A DNA stretch of 64,000 bases from Diphasiastrum complanatum. Taxonomy: Eukaryota > Streptophyta > Lycopodiopsida > Lycopodiales > Lycopodiaceae. The stretch spans positions 63,330,523 to 63,394,522 of the forward strand of contig CM055095.1 of NCBI GenBank assembly GCA_029204225.1. The letters run 5' to 3'. Below are positions 1 to 10,359 of this stretch, one piece after another (within the stretch, counting starts at the first letter, position 1; every line of letters begins with the position of its first letter). Under the pieces are notes generated by a model. That model was given only the letters and a program-made list of their open reading frames with translations. It did not search any database and was not told the DNA's origin. The position numbers and the translations under genes were made by a program.

Positions 1-1143
1 CAAATTGTCGCTCAATCATAATGGTGAAGACAAAGTTTTATTTGCCAAGCACAAAGAGAGGAGCAAAAAGCAACACCAACACTTCTCTAAGGACAAAGCA
101 AAAGACCAAGATGAAGAGGATGATGATTCCTCTCAATATTCTACTTCAAAGAAGAAGAAAAAAAATGTTAAGTGCTTCTTTTGTGGCAAGAAAGGCCACC
201 ATGCCACCAATTGCTTCAAGAAGAAGAATCAATTCAAGCAAGCTAACATCTCTCATGAGAAAGAAGACCTTATTGCAAGTGATGGAGAATGCTCACTTAT
301 GACATCAAAATTCTCCTCCTCTACCTTCAAGATGGATGACTTTCGGTATATTGATAGTGGAGCATCTTCACATAATATGTGTAGCTCCAAGGATTCTTTT
401 TCAACTATTATGCCTTATGGAGGAGTCAAGACGTCCATATTTATTGCAAGTAATCAAGAGTGCAAAATTGAAGGAGTAGGGACTATTCCCTTGAAGCTTG
501 CATCATCAAAAGTTCTATCTCTTTAAGAGGTTCTTTTGTTTCCAAGATTACAAAGAATCTTATAAGTGTTGGGAAATTACTTGATGGTGGTCTTGATGTC
601 AATTTCCATATTGACAATTGTGTGATCAAGAAGGATGGTGAGATTCTTGCATATGGATCTGAACATGAAGGCATCTACAAATTGAACACAAGAGAGAGTG
701 CAAAGTCTCTTGATATTGCTTATGCATCCAAGTCTTCAAAGGAGGATGATCACACAAGATGCACATTTCTTCTTTCTTCAAGGTTTATGGTGCATGATTA
801 TTTCCTATTATTCAAAGCATATGTTGAGATGGAGTTCTCATTGAATATCAAAGCTTCAAGGAGTATTGAAGCTCTTGGAAGAAATACACCATATGAAGTA
901 TTATTTAAGAAGCCTAAGGATGATTACCTTAGTGTCTTTGGAGGTTCTTGCTTTGCACATATTCCCTTGGAAACAAGGAGAATGAAGGATCCAAGCTCAT
1001 GGATCATGGTTGGATGCTTATCCACCAAGGAGACCCATAGAGCCATTATACTCTCTATTTCGAAAAAAAAAAAAAGGCCCTTCAAAGTAATTAATAAGGA
1101 TAATAGGCCAGCAAGGGCCCCGTGTAGGCTAAATAATACTTAA
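1..1143 (+). pseudogene. Ty1/copia gag-pol fragment, family A, degenerate
   Basis: This is the 3' part of gag plus scattered pol of a copia element, entering from the left edge. From about position 5 a 173-codon frame carries a lysine-rich linker, a CCHC zinc knuckle (CFFCGKKGHHATNC, bases 173-214) and the retropepsin motif IDSGASSH (Asp codon about 353). The frame stops at 524-526. Protease-like sequence continues in another frame (527-620), followed by a pre-integrase stretch (622-760) with GIYKLNTRESA. It then jumps to FMVHDYFLLFKAYVE and on to NTPYEVLFKKP and HIPLETRRMKDPSS. The jumps delete the integrase HHCC finger and all three DDE residues. RT and RNase H are absent. The protein matches the copia copy at 10996-14192 closely, so both belong to one family. 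It is a dead fragment. Confidence 0.9.
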
Positions 1144-1450
1144 CAAGGGCTAACTATCCTTCAAGATAGTTATGTTTAGTTAAGTAAGACCATTGTCTAT
1201 AACTAGACAAGAGCCATCAATTTGTGAATCTTTTGGCTCATTTGCAAGTGAGAGCTTATAGCTTCCTTGTGAATGTGAGCCATAGGGATCTCCATTGCTA
1301 GGTCTCATGTGCCCTATGCACATGAATCCATGGTCATTTACATTGCTTTGTACTCTTCTTTTCATTTCTATTGCGATTCTATGGAGATCTTTGTGTTTCT
1401 AGCTTTCTATGGATATGCTATCTTGAATGCTTTGTACTTTTCTTGCTCTT
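1144..1450. other. No recognisable gene
   Basis: AT-rich sequence after the copia A remnant. It may include part of the LTR of that element, but I could not find a TG..CA pair. A short A-tract lies just upstream at about 1064-1075. Confidence 0.5.
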
Positions 1451-1651
1451 AGCTTTACTTCCATTGTAATTGCTATTTGCTTAGATTTGGCACATGACAT
1501 TTCTTAGTATCAGAGCATTGATCCTTAAATTCATGATTAGATTTAATAAGTTTATTGCATTTCTAGCTTTACTCTCATTGTAATTGCTATTTGCATGAGA
1601 TTTGGCACATGACATTCCTTGGTATTAGAGCATAGATCCTAAATTCATGAT
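1451..1651 (+). repeat. Imperfect tandem duplication carrying two PBS-like sites
   Basis: About 88 bp from AGCTTTACTTCCATTG (1451) to ATTCATGAT (1538) is repeated imperfectly at 1565-1651. Each copy holds GGCACATGACAT followed by a primer-binding-site-like sequence: tagtatcagagc (1505-1516) and tggtattagagc (1620-1631). The copia PBS, complementary to initiator tRNA-Met, is TGGTATCAGAGC. The duplication therefore seems to include the LTR end and PBS of an otherwise decayed copia element. What duplicated it cannot be told. Confidence 0.6.
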
Positions 1652-2280
1652 GATTCTATGTGAATTTCATTAGGTTTGATAAGTTTATTGCATTTGTAGC
1701 TTTCTTTTTGATAATTTCTAATTTTGAATTTTTTAGGTCTGTTCAAACGATTTTTTAGCATTTAATTTCATTTTTTATTTCTAATTTGATACTATAGGTT
1801 TGTAGAGCTTTGTCTTAGCTTTCATTTGCATCAATTTTCAAGGCATTTGAAAAAGAGATGCAAACGTTATTGCACTTTTCCCAAAAGTTGTCAAAATAGG
1901 TGATTAGAAATTTCACTTCAATTAATTTGAATTTTTCAGATTTGATTTGAGATTTAAAAAGTAATGACGATTCTTGATTCCTAGCTCTAGTTTTATTAGT
2001 TTTTCTATTTCAAAATTTTCAAACATGTTATGTGGTTAATTCAACCTATCAAATCACCTCCAATCATTGATCTGATACTATGACCTAATAGAGCTTGTCG
2101 TTACCTTTCAAAGGCACTGACTTTTTGTGATTTGGATCGATACTAAGAAAGTTATGATCAAATTAGTGGAGATGGGTCAAGCCAGAATTTTGGAAAAAAA
2201 AAAGTTCACAAGTGAGAGAGAAGCAATTCAACTTTTCTTTTTTAAAGTTTTTCTTCTTTGTTGATTTTTTTTCAATTTAT
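1652..2280. other. No recognisable gene
   Basis: AT-rich sequence with many stops in all frames. It could be a decayed copia leader because it follows PBS-like sites, but no gag start is visible. Confidence 0.5.
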
Positions 2281-2687
2281 TCATGTTGAAATTTCGTTAA
2301 AAACAATATTTAGAAAAAAAACTGACCTAACCCTAGCCTCACCTACCCTAACCCTACCAGCCCTAACCCTGACTATTTTTATATAAAAAAAAACCGAAGC
2401 AATTCCGACACAGAACCGACGGTTCCTCCCTACATTGCATCCGACGCCAGCTCCTCTAATTGCGTCCGACGGCGGCCCTCCGCTCTCCTCATTGCGTCCG
2501 ACGAACTCTAGCACCCTCCTTCGTCCGACGGGCCCTCTCTCTCTCTCACCTCTCTCTAGCTCAGTTCTCTCATCCGACACTCCCGGTATTTACGGCCGAC
2601 GCCGGCGCCCATTTCCTTCTCTTTCCATTTCGCAATCGACGGCCCCTGGGAATGCGTCCGAAAGCCGCGAACCCTCCGCGTCCGACG

Positions 2688-2719
<32 letters not shown>

Positions 2720-2935
2720 TCTCTCGCTCCCTATGATCTCTCCCTCCCTGCCTGCGTCGCCGAGCGCCTCTCTTCCCCCTCTCCCTGGCCTCCCTTTCCC
2801 CTAGACCTACACCTACCCGGTACCCTCGTCTCCCTCCCTGCTTGCGGCGCCCACCAACGGATCTGCTCCGGGAAGATTCCGCGGATCTGCTCCCTGTCAT
2901 CTCCTCCATACCCAAAAAGAAAAAAATATTTTTAG
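2281..2935. repeat. GC- and CpG-rich low-complexity island
   Basis: An abrupt GC-rich block in AT-rich surroundings. It starts with CCCTAACC-like units (about 2322-2373), then has at least six copies of a decamer close to gcgtccgacg (2437, 2462, 2494, 2521, 2654, 2679) at irregular spacing. CT-rich stretches and a run of 31 C follow. Open frames through it are proline/serine or arginine/glycine rich on both strands, as composition alone would produce. It could be the CpG-rich 5' part of a lost host gene or an LTR segment. I do not call a protein. Confidence 0.55.
2688..2718. repeat. Poly-C tract, 31 C
   Basis: Uninterrupted run of C on the plus strand. The length may be inexact because of sequencing or assembly of a homopolymer. 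Confidence 0.9.
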
Positions 2936-3576
2936 GTTTTTTTAAAAAAAATTCTTTTTTACATGTTTCCAATTCATTCGCAAGCACCAAAATGCGCCAT
3001 AGGAACAGCCTTTAAAAATAAATTTGCCATAAATTTTTATAATTTTTTTACAATTCCTGGGCACTCAAATGTTTCATGGAATTCAAAAGATTATGTATTT
3101 AAATTTGTAATTTTTTTTTAACACCCCCATTCTAATTTGTTAAATTCAATTTTCTTATTTTTCTTTAAACTCCCATAACTTTCTTGTTAGAGCTCGGATT
3201 CCAGTGCTATCAAAACTATAAGTGATCAGAACGATGAGCCTGACATTGGCAAGCTCTTGAAATTTTGTAAATCGTACTTCTCAATTAAGTTTTTTTTTTT
3301 TTTTGTCAAATACCTCTTTTTCTAAGTTGAAATCTTTGTAGTTTATTACATATTTTCAAATCCTCATATCGTCTCTGTTTGAGCTTGGAATTGAATACTG
3401 TAAAAAGCAAAAGTGCTCAATTTATACTACAAGTTTTTGTCTTTTCAGTTTCACTCATCGTGGAACTATGAGTTTTAAGTGGGTGGAGAAAAAAGCATTT
3501 AAGCTATTTATTGAAGTCCATTGCACATAAACTTCAGTTCAGTATACCATAACCTACAAGTCCTTCAATTGTCAAG
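2936..3576. other. No recognisable gene
   Basis: AT-rich sequence with several T runs (for example about 3291-3304). It contains AGCTCGGATTCCAGTG-like text typical of retrotransposon leaders, but no PBS or coding similarity that I can name. Confidence 0.5.
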
Positions 3577-3852
3577 ATGGATGTGCATTCCGATTTTGAA
3601 TACATAGATGATAGTGACTCTGAATACGAAAATCAATGTAACTATGATTTTGAAGATCAGTATTATGAGCACAGTGATGACGAATCCAATCAGTGCGAAC
3701 AAGTGTCATATGGAGACTATCTGGAACATAATGAAACACATTTTGATGATTATGATGATCAACAAGTTACCAGATCAGTCAACATAACCCAAGTGGTGGT
3801 GTTTAACTTAGAATTTGCTTTGCACAGGAACACAGATCATGCTACACAGTAA
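3577..3852 (+). CDS. Short acidic ORF of unknown function (91 aa), possibly truncated
   Basis: An uninterrupted 91-codon frame begins with ATG in the context caagATGG. The first 70 residues are strongly acidic and rich in Asp, Glu, Tyr, Ser and His, with runs such as DDSDSEYEN, EHSDDES and DDYDDQQ. The last 20 are ordinary. No domain, signal peptide or membrane segment is visible. It ends only about 14 bases before the truncated LTR of copia B1 begins, so its natural 3' end may have been lost. It could be an acidic N-terminal exon of a host gene, part of a transposon, or chance. I do not recognise it. Confidence 0.3.
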   Translation: MDVHSDFEYIDDSDSEYENQCNYDFEDQYYEHSDDESNQCEQVSYGDYLEHNETHFDDYDDQQVTRSVNITQVVVFNLEFALHRNTDHATQ

Positions 3853-3865
3853 CACAAACAGAAAA

Positions 3866-4091
3866 AAGAGAATCTCGTTCGTGGATCGTTCGTGTTCGCG
3901 AACCGTTGGTCTTCGTCTTCATTGACTTTCGTATTTACGAAGCTCTTTGTGTTTTGTGTCTTTAGATGTTCGAGTTCGCAAAGATGCTCGTCATCATCTT
4001 CGTTGAGTTTCGTGTTCACGAAACTCGTCGTGTTTCGTGTCGAGGGGTTATAGGCTAGCAAGGCTATGTTCAGAATCACTTTGTTTCTTCA
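3866..4091 (-). repeat. Truncated 3' LTR of copia B1
   Basis: It matches 9119-9342 with scattered differences. The outer end TGAAGAAACAAAG (minus strand, starting at 4091) abuts the PPT. About 880 bp of LTR are missing compared with the 5' copy. Confidence 0.85.
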
Positions 4092-5667
4092 GCTCCCTCT
4101 CAAAGCATGGTAGCCTTATGATCCCGAGACTGCTCCTTTGCCTCTCAAAGAGTCCTTTGTCCAGAGCCTTTGTGAAGATATCAACAACCATATTTTTCAG
4201 TCCAATGAAGGTGGTCTGCATCATCTTCTTCTCAATCAGATCCCTGATCAAGTGATATTTAATCGCAATGTGCTTCGTCTTGGAATGAAACACGGGATCC
4301 TTCGTGAGGTGTATTGCAGAGGTGTTGTCCATCTGCAAGACCAGTGGCTCATTCCTTATTTCGTCCAATTTGTCCAGGAACTGCCTTAGCCAAATCATTT
4401 CGTTGGCCATCTTTGTTGCTGCTAAGTACTCTGCCTCATAGGATGACTGGGCTACAATGGTCTGCTTCTTGCTGACCCAGATAACTGCTGCTCCTGATGC
4501 AATGGTGCATCCTCCTGAAATGCTTTTACAGTCGTCTCTGAGAGATGCCCAGCTAGCGTCACTGTAGGAAAGTATTCTGAGACCTGCACCATGACAATAA
4601 CACAAGCCATAATCCCTCGTTAATTGAAGATATTGCAAAATTTGTTTCGCAATCTTCCAATGTGTCGAGCCTGGATTCGTGCAGAATTGGCTCATCCTGA
4701 ATACTGCATAAGCAATATCAGGACGTGTGTTGTCTACAAGGTACATTAGTGAACCTATCAGCCTTCTGTAGGGAGTGAGCTGCATCTGTTCTCTTTCTTC
4801 CTCAGTCTTTGGACAGTCGTCATTTGTTAGCACCGTTCCTGCAAGCATTGGAGTGTTCGCTCCTTTGCAGTTCAGCATCCCAAAGTCTTCTAGGATCTTC
4901 TGGGTGTATCTAGACTGGTGAAGGTATAACTTGCCTCCCTCATAGTCCCTTTCAATTTGTAAGCCTAGGTAACACCTGGCTTCTCCCAGATCCACTATCT
5001 CGAAATGTTGCTTCAGACCGTAGATGCTTCTATGCATTTTGCATACATAGTCAGGAAGTGAATTTGAGACAAATCCTGGGGGTTGATCCATGTAGACTTC
5101 TTCGTCTAATTCTCCATGCAAAAAGGCTATCTTCTCGTCCACAATGTGGACCCTGAGGTCATAAGTTGCTGCATATGCGAACAACAGTCGTAGGGACAAA
5201 TGTTTGATGATAGGAGAGAAGGTTCTAGAATAGTCAATGTCATATCTCTTAGAGAAACCCTTCGCTACCAGTCTTGCCTTGTATTTCGTCACACTCCCGT
5301 CTGGTTCATATTTGAATTTGAAAATCCATTTGCATTTGACAGTCTTCCACTTATGAGGTAATGGCTCCAACGTCCATACCAGGTTCTTCCTCATGGACTC
5401 CATCTCTTCGTTCATGTCTTGGATCCATTTGTCTTTTTCTGGACCTTCAATCGCCTCCTCGAATGTCTGTGGTTCGCCACTGAACCCGCAACATTCTTCT
5501 GATGTGAAGGCTGAGTTGCCTGGCACAAATCTTGCTGGCGCTCTTTGTGGTCTTGTCGACCTTCTGGGAGATCCTCTTGGAACAGCTATGCCTTTGTCCT
5601 TGTCTTCTTTGCTCGGTCCGGAACCATCTTGGTTTACAAGAACTGCAGCGGCAGGCTGTCTCTCCAA
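4048..5667 (-). pseudogene. Copia B1 reverse transcriptase-RNase H, YVDD region deleted in frame
   Basis: An open 539-codon frame covers the linker before RT (PRRSTRPQRAPARF), the RT N-terminus (WTLEPLPHKWKTVKCKWIFK, ARLVAKGFSKRYDIDYS), the first catalytic Asp region (VDEKIAFLHGEL) and QPPGFV..YGLKQ. It then passes directly to FEIVDLGEARCYLGLQIE. The stretch that normally lies between YGLKQ and the DLGE motif, including the YVDD active site, is missing, yet the frame stays open. RNase H follows with SYSDASWAS, SSYEAEYLAA, LQMDNTSAIH and DIFTKALDKGLF. The last 15 residues read into the 3' LTR. The enzyme cannot polymerise, so any mobility would need an enzyme supplied by another element. Confidence 0.9.
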
Positions 5668-6656
5668 TCTTTTTTTGTCTGATTCGTCGCTCGAATGGGA
5701 GATGACTCAAAAATTTTGTTTTCATGTTCGTCCTCTGCTCCCTCTGACATTGGCGACATGTCATAGTACTGTCTTTCTAGAACTTCATAGCTAACAGTGT
5801 CTTCGTTGGCCATTGTCCTGCTCTCGTCGAATTTGACATCCCTCACTGTTTTCACAGTGTTCGTGTCTAACATGTAGATTATGTAGTATGATGAATTATT
5901 GTCATAACCTACCAGAAACCCTTGCTCGGCTTTCTCATCAAGCTTCTTGCAAAGCTTATCAGGAATACGTGCATATGCTGCACAGCCAAATATTCTGATG
6001 TGAGACAGGTTGGGCTTTCTACCCCACTATAGCTCATGTGGTGTCATGTGAGAAACACCAGATTTACTTGTCCTATTCTGGATGTATGCAGCTGTAGCTA
6101 CTGCTTCAGCCCACAGTGCCCTTGGAGCCTTCGAATAGGCCATCATGCATATGGTTGCTTCCATTAGGGTCCTGTTCTTTCGTTCAGCAACACCATTGTG
6201 CTGCGGTGTGTAGGCTATAGTTCTTCTGTGAATGATGCCACGATCATTGCAGAAGTCAATGAAGCAATTTGAGATATATTCGCCACCTCGATCTGTTCTG
6301 ATTTGCTTCACCTTGCTGCTTGTGCATCTCTCAGCCCAATTCACATATTATGTGAATATATCGAGTGCTTCAAATTTATTCTAAATAAAATACACTCTGG
6401 CAAACTTGTTATAGTCATCAATGAAGGTTATATAATATTTTGAACCTCCTACTGAGATCACGTTGAATGGACTGCAGATGTCAGAGTGCACCAGCTCTAG
6501 AATCTTTGTTGTTTTGTAGGAGTCTTTGATGAATGGTGTGCGTGACATCTTGCCTTTCAAACATGCATCACAGGTGGCCGAATTGCTTGCATTCAAGATG
6601 CTGACCCTTGTTATTGCTCTATGATGACTTGTTTGGTAAAGTGCCATTGAGTTCAT
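5634..6656 (-). pseudogene. Copia B1 integrase and linker, broken
   Basis: In minus order there is a pre-integrase part with the finger cysteines (CDACLKGKMS) and ELVHSDICSPF (first catalytic Asp). FIDDYNKFARVYF is followed by stops, then IRTDRGGEYIS (second Asp), TPQHNGVAERKNRTL (Glu), MTPHEL, a stop, then GRKPNLSHIRIFGC and LVGYDNNSSYYI. At least three stops (about 6381, 6357 and 6027 regions) and a frame change near 5660 break it. All three DDE residues are still readable, so decay is by point mutation rather than deletion. Confidence 0.88.
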
Positions 6657-7253
6657 GTGGCAGAGCCTTCTGTGTCACAGAGTGTCTGGCGAGTCGTCAT
6701 GAGTCTGATGTACCTGATCTGCAAGTAGGCATACCTTCAGATGATATAGGTTCCCTTTCCTTTTGCCTTGAGCAATGAGAGTGCTGGTGTTGGCATCAAT
6801 CACGTTGCATGCTTCGTTAGAAAACGTCACACACATCCCTGCATCTTCTATTCTTGCTACAGAGAGCAAGTCTTGCTGTAGAGTTGGCACGAATAGAACG
6901 TCTTCGAGTCGTCTATCTCTGCCGTTAGTGTTGAGCCAGAGTGAATTAATACCGTTCACTTGATGTCTGGATCCATCTCCAAGAACTATGAATCTTGAGG
7001 CATCTGCACTTCTGAAATCAGACATGATTCATCTTGATGTCACGAAGTGCGAGGTGGCTCCCGAATCCAGGATCACCTCGTGCGTGTCAAACGTTGATGC
7101 TGCACACACATCTTCATAGATGTAGGCAGTCGAACAATTTTTGTTCGTTCTTTCTTCGCCCATCTTCGAGCTCTCGGGCTCCTCGACATAGGAAGAATTA
7201 TTATCGTTTCCTGTCTGTTTTGTGCTGATCTGTTTCTTGGATTCTAGCAACAA
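6657..7253 (-). pseudogene. Copia B1 aspartic protease, broken
   Basis: The active-site motif ILDSGATSHFVTSR lies near 7029-7080. The next codon is a TGA where copy B2 has CGA, a typical CpG transition. The frame continues at 7025 with FRSADASRFIVLGDGSRHQV, VLFVPTLQQDLLSV and GNLYHLKV, which are the protease C-terminus and pre-integrase. A further stop falls where the LWH motif of the integrase finger should be (about 6672). Confidence 0.87.
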
Positions 7254-8122
7254 TCCATGGTTGCATGACCCTTCTTATGAAAATGGATACACTCAATCTT
7301 GGGATTGAGCCAGCAGGTATCTACTATATTCCCGTCTCTTCTGCATCTCGTGCAGGTCTTCTTGTTGGCATCTTGTCGTTTCGACCTTCCTTTGGTCTTC
7401 CCGTTGCTTTTGCTGGTCCGCTCTGCTTGCTGGTCACGATCCTACCTCTGATTCGACTCCCTCTTAGACTTGAACTGTTTCTTTGATTTTTCTTTGTTGT
7501 CATAGAGTGCCTGGTCAGAACCATCTTTGTGATCAAGATGCTCTCTGGCCTCAACTTCCTATCGAATCTTGACAATCACCTTTTCGAGGTTCGTGGTAGG
7601 ATCTTTCGCAAGTAGGGTTCATGTTGTCTGGAAAGATCTGGGTAATGCTATCAACAGATATGTGAGCTGCTTCTCAGTTGATACTGCATTCTCTGCTCCT
7701 GAGTTGTGTAGTGATAGAAACAGATCCTTCATCTTTCTCATGAAAGAGGTGAGGTCTTTTCCATCCCACTACAGATTCGTCAGCTGATCTTCCAGCATCA
7801 TAATCTGACTTCTTTATTTCGTCTGAAATCTTGTGAGCAGTGTATCCCACATCTCCTAAGCTTTGGAGAGTGTATCCAGGTCAAGTGTAAGGCTATATTC
7901 GATGGAAGATGATAGCAAGGCTACTATCTTGTCGTTTTTCTCCCTCCATTCCCGTAGCTCCTTGCTTGTTGTCATAGGCATTCCTTCTGTGCCATCCACC
8001 CAGGGGAAGAGTCCTTCGCCCTTGAATATCAACGATGTCTTAACTTTCCAGGCTAGAAAGTTAGATCCTGAAGAATTAAGTATAGTGCAGATCTTGCTAT
8101 GCATGCTGCTGATTGAAGCCAT
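7254..8122 (-). pseudogene. Copia B1 gag, degenerate
   Basis: The start is the ATG at 8122 (MASISSMHSKICTILNSSG), followed by SNFLAWKVKTSLIFKGEGLF and WREKNDKIVALLSSSIE of the copia gag N-terminus. After about 88 codons the frame breaks (7856). Weaker matches continue to 7254, including CIHFHKKGHATMDC, a zinc knuckle whose second Cys is Phe. B2 has an intact CIHCHKKGHAAMDC and an upstream CMRCRRDRHTVDTC, so this family has two CCHC knuckles. Confidence 0.82.
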
Positions 8123-8223
8123 TGCTTCTTAAAGTTTGTTTTTCTTGTTGTTTGGTTGATTGTCTGAATGCTTGGCCTCCTGGATCTGCTAGCTTCTCGG
8201 CTATGTCAGAATATGACAGGGTG

Positions 8224-8235
8224 GCTCTGATACCA
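8224..8235 (-). other. Primer binding site of copia B1
   Basis: The plus strand reads gctctgatacca, the reverse complement of TGGTATCAGAGC, complementary to the 3' part of plant initiator tRNA-Met. It lies one base from the LTR end. Two degenerate copies follow inside the LTR. Confidence 0.9.
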
Positions 8236-8236
8236 C

Positions 8237-9342
8237 TGATGAAAAATCGAGCCAGCACTCTGATATCACTGTTGAGAGTCGAGCGGTGCTCTGATACGAA
8301 TGATGAGAATCGTGAGAAGAAAAATTCACGAAAACATTCGTGACTCTCTTTCAAAATTCGGATGGAGTTCAGATGCGTTCACTGCGCATTGCCAGCTAAA
8401 ACACTCCTACAATCCTCCATAGGGTAGTCAAGTACTACTGATCTACGTTCATAAAATTAATATAGCATTCAACTTCATTTCAACCAAGGTGTGAAATTCA
8501 ACAAGGGAGCAAGAAAACTCAAACATATTAAAATAAACAGCATAAGCATTTGACATCCAAGATCAGACACAACCAGAAAAATAATCTATATTGATTTTCT
8601 CTAATTTCTTCAGGGCACTGCATGTGAATCCACGCAGTGCGTTGGCGTGAGAGAAGCACGTCTCTCTCACAAGTAGTAGTCTCGCTTTACTAGCGGACAA
8701 TTGGATCTTCTAATCCTAGACAGAATTGTCTTCTCGCACATAGGCGGAGCTTTTGTCTGTGTTCGTCTTGATTGCTTACTAGCGTCAGACTACTTTTTGT
8801 TCTTCTTTCTTGCTTGGTTACATACTGTGTATCCTATTGATATATGTCAAGTATTATTCAGTAAGTACAGTCTCTCTATGCAAATCTAAGATTAGAGTGA
8901 TTAACCATCTACTACTAACCAGAGAATTACAAGAGTGGCAGTTTAGCCACGACCTAGGGAGTATCTGCTGACGTCATGCCATCAGGTCAGATCTTTGTAC
9001 TTCTGGTACTTGCGTGATCTCTGGTGGTACTCCTTGGAGCGTGAGGACAGAACAAGTTTTGTTTCCACCATTGGTTTCGTTTATCTCGTTTGCCTTTCTC
9101 TCGTATAGGACCGCAAGGGAATCTCGTTTGTGGATCGTTCGTGTTCGCAAACCGTTGGTCTTCATCTTCGTTGACTTTCGTGTTCACGAAACTCTTCGTG
9201 TTTCATGTCTTCAGATGTTCGAGTTCGCGAAGATGCTCGTCATCGTCTTCGTTGACTTTCGTGTTCGCGAAACTCATCGTGTTTCGTGTCGAGGGGCTGT
9301 AAGCTAGCAAGGCTTTGTGTTCAGAAACACTTTGTTTCTTCA
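8237..9342 (-). repeat. 5' LTR of copia B1 (about 1.1 kb)
   Basis: Bounded on the plus strand by TGATGAAAAATC and ACTTTGTTTCTTCA. Family members lie at 31823-32716, 34723-35651 and 40164-41040. The PBS-proximal end carries three imperfect copies of ctctgatacc-actgatga (8225-8310). The other end has a run of short inverted words such as TTCGTGTTCGCGAA (9138-9290) that could fold. Confidence 0.85.
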
Positions 9343-10290
9343 AGGGTATTGTATGCTCAATAACTGAGGTAGAAATCCCTTTGAGATCCTTGTACGTCCA
9401 ACCAAAATGGTCTTGATATTTGATCAATAACTTTCTTAACGCTTGAAATTGTTCAGAAGTAGGTTGCACTCCAACTTGAATAATCTTTTCTAGCTCTCCT
9501 GGTTCAGCAAGATTCATTGGTTGAGTCCTAGGTCCATCGTAAACCTCCTTTGTTTTTGGTTCTTTCTCTTCAGATTCACAATGAGCTTTTGGTAACATAA
9601 TTACCACATCATCCAAAATATAGCTTTTGAAATGCTCAAGCATATCATGCTGGACTTCTTTAGATTGTTCTTTTTCATAAGGGTTGATCTTTGATCTCCA
9701 TTTAGCTTTCTTGGCAGGAATCGATCTTGGAGGCGATGACTCTCTAGAAGATGTGCTCTTCTCTGAAGGTGACGACTTCCTTGATGGTGATTTCTTGCGA
9801 GAATTCTGACTTGAAGTATCATCCTTGACCTTTTATTTTTCTTTATCCAATAAAGGTAGTACATTCTTAGAATCAACTTTTCGAGATGATTTTTTCCATT
9901 TTATGATCGTATTATAGTGTTGCTTATCTTGTTTCTTTGTCATGGGTCTTGCCATCTTGTCTTCCTGCAATATAATTGCTTTTGACGATTTTATTGTTGG
10001 CTCCTCTGGAATATCTTGAACTCCATATCTTGTAGGATGCATATGATTGAGAATTCGCTCATTCGTAAGTTCTGCCTCTCCATCGTAAGTCAAAGCATGA
10101 CTAACATGTATTAGATCATCTTCAATCAAATATGGAATTGGGTCAGTTGATATCCAAGCTAGGTTCATTATATTTAATGGAAAAGTAATTGGCGTGTCCA
10201 AATTTTGATCAAGTAAGAAAATTTCGCTTAATTCAGATTGATTATCTTGTTGACACATATAGCCTACTATACAGGAGCTTGATTTCAATT
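9343..10290 (-). pseudogene. Gypsy pol linker and RT N-terminal edge, broken
   Basis: Minus-strand frames give a 151-codon piece (10288-9833) with ALTYDGEAELTNERILNHM, a charged middle part rich in Ser, Arg and Lys (about 9620-9830, frame changed), then PGELEKIIQVGVQPTSEQF and KYQDHFGWTYKDLKGIST followed by VIEHTIPL. The last part is the typical entry to a gypsy RT. The match stops at 9343, at the outer end of the copia B1 LTR. No RT catalytic motif remains. Confidence 0.75.
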
Positions 10291-10359
10291 GACAGTGTCG
10301 GTTTGAGAGTCATAATGGACTCCTAGAGTCTTCACTTGTCAATCACAAGTATGATCTGT

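Larger units (their letters stand above)
3866..9342 (-). mobile_element. Ty1/copia element B1, nearly full length, defective
   Basis: In minus orientation the order is 5' LTR (8237-9342), PBS (8224-8235), gag, protease, integrase, RT, RNase H, purine-rich PPT (gagagggagc, 4092-4101) and a 3' LTR truncated to 226 bp (3866-4091). The LTR copies align over gaatctcgtt to cttca. The 3' LTR is cut where it meets unrelated sequence at 3866, so no target duplication can be checked. The coding region is broken by several stops, at least some of them C-to-T or G-to-A changes, and by an in-frame RT deletion. Right of 9342 lies gypsy pol sequence in the same orientation, so B1 probably inserted into that gypsy element and its left flank was later lost. 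Confidence 0.88.

Noticed and set aside
2322-2373. Interstitial telomere repeat (CCCTAA-like)
   Set aside because: The units are irregular (CCCTAACC, CCTAGCC, CCCTGAC) and few, and they do not match the plant CCCTAAA array.
2435-2935. 166-codon Pro/Ser-rich ORF over the GC-rich island, and a Gly/Arg-rich one on the other strand
   Set aside because: Low complexity, broken by a 31-C run coding for Pro or Gly. Open frames on both strands follow from composition.
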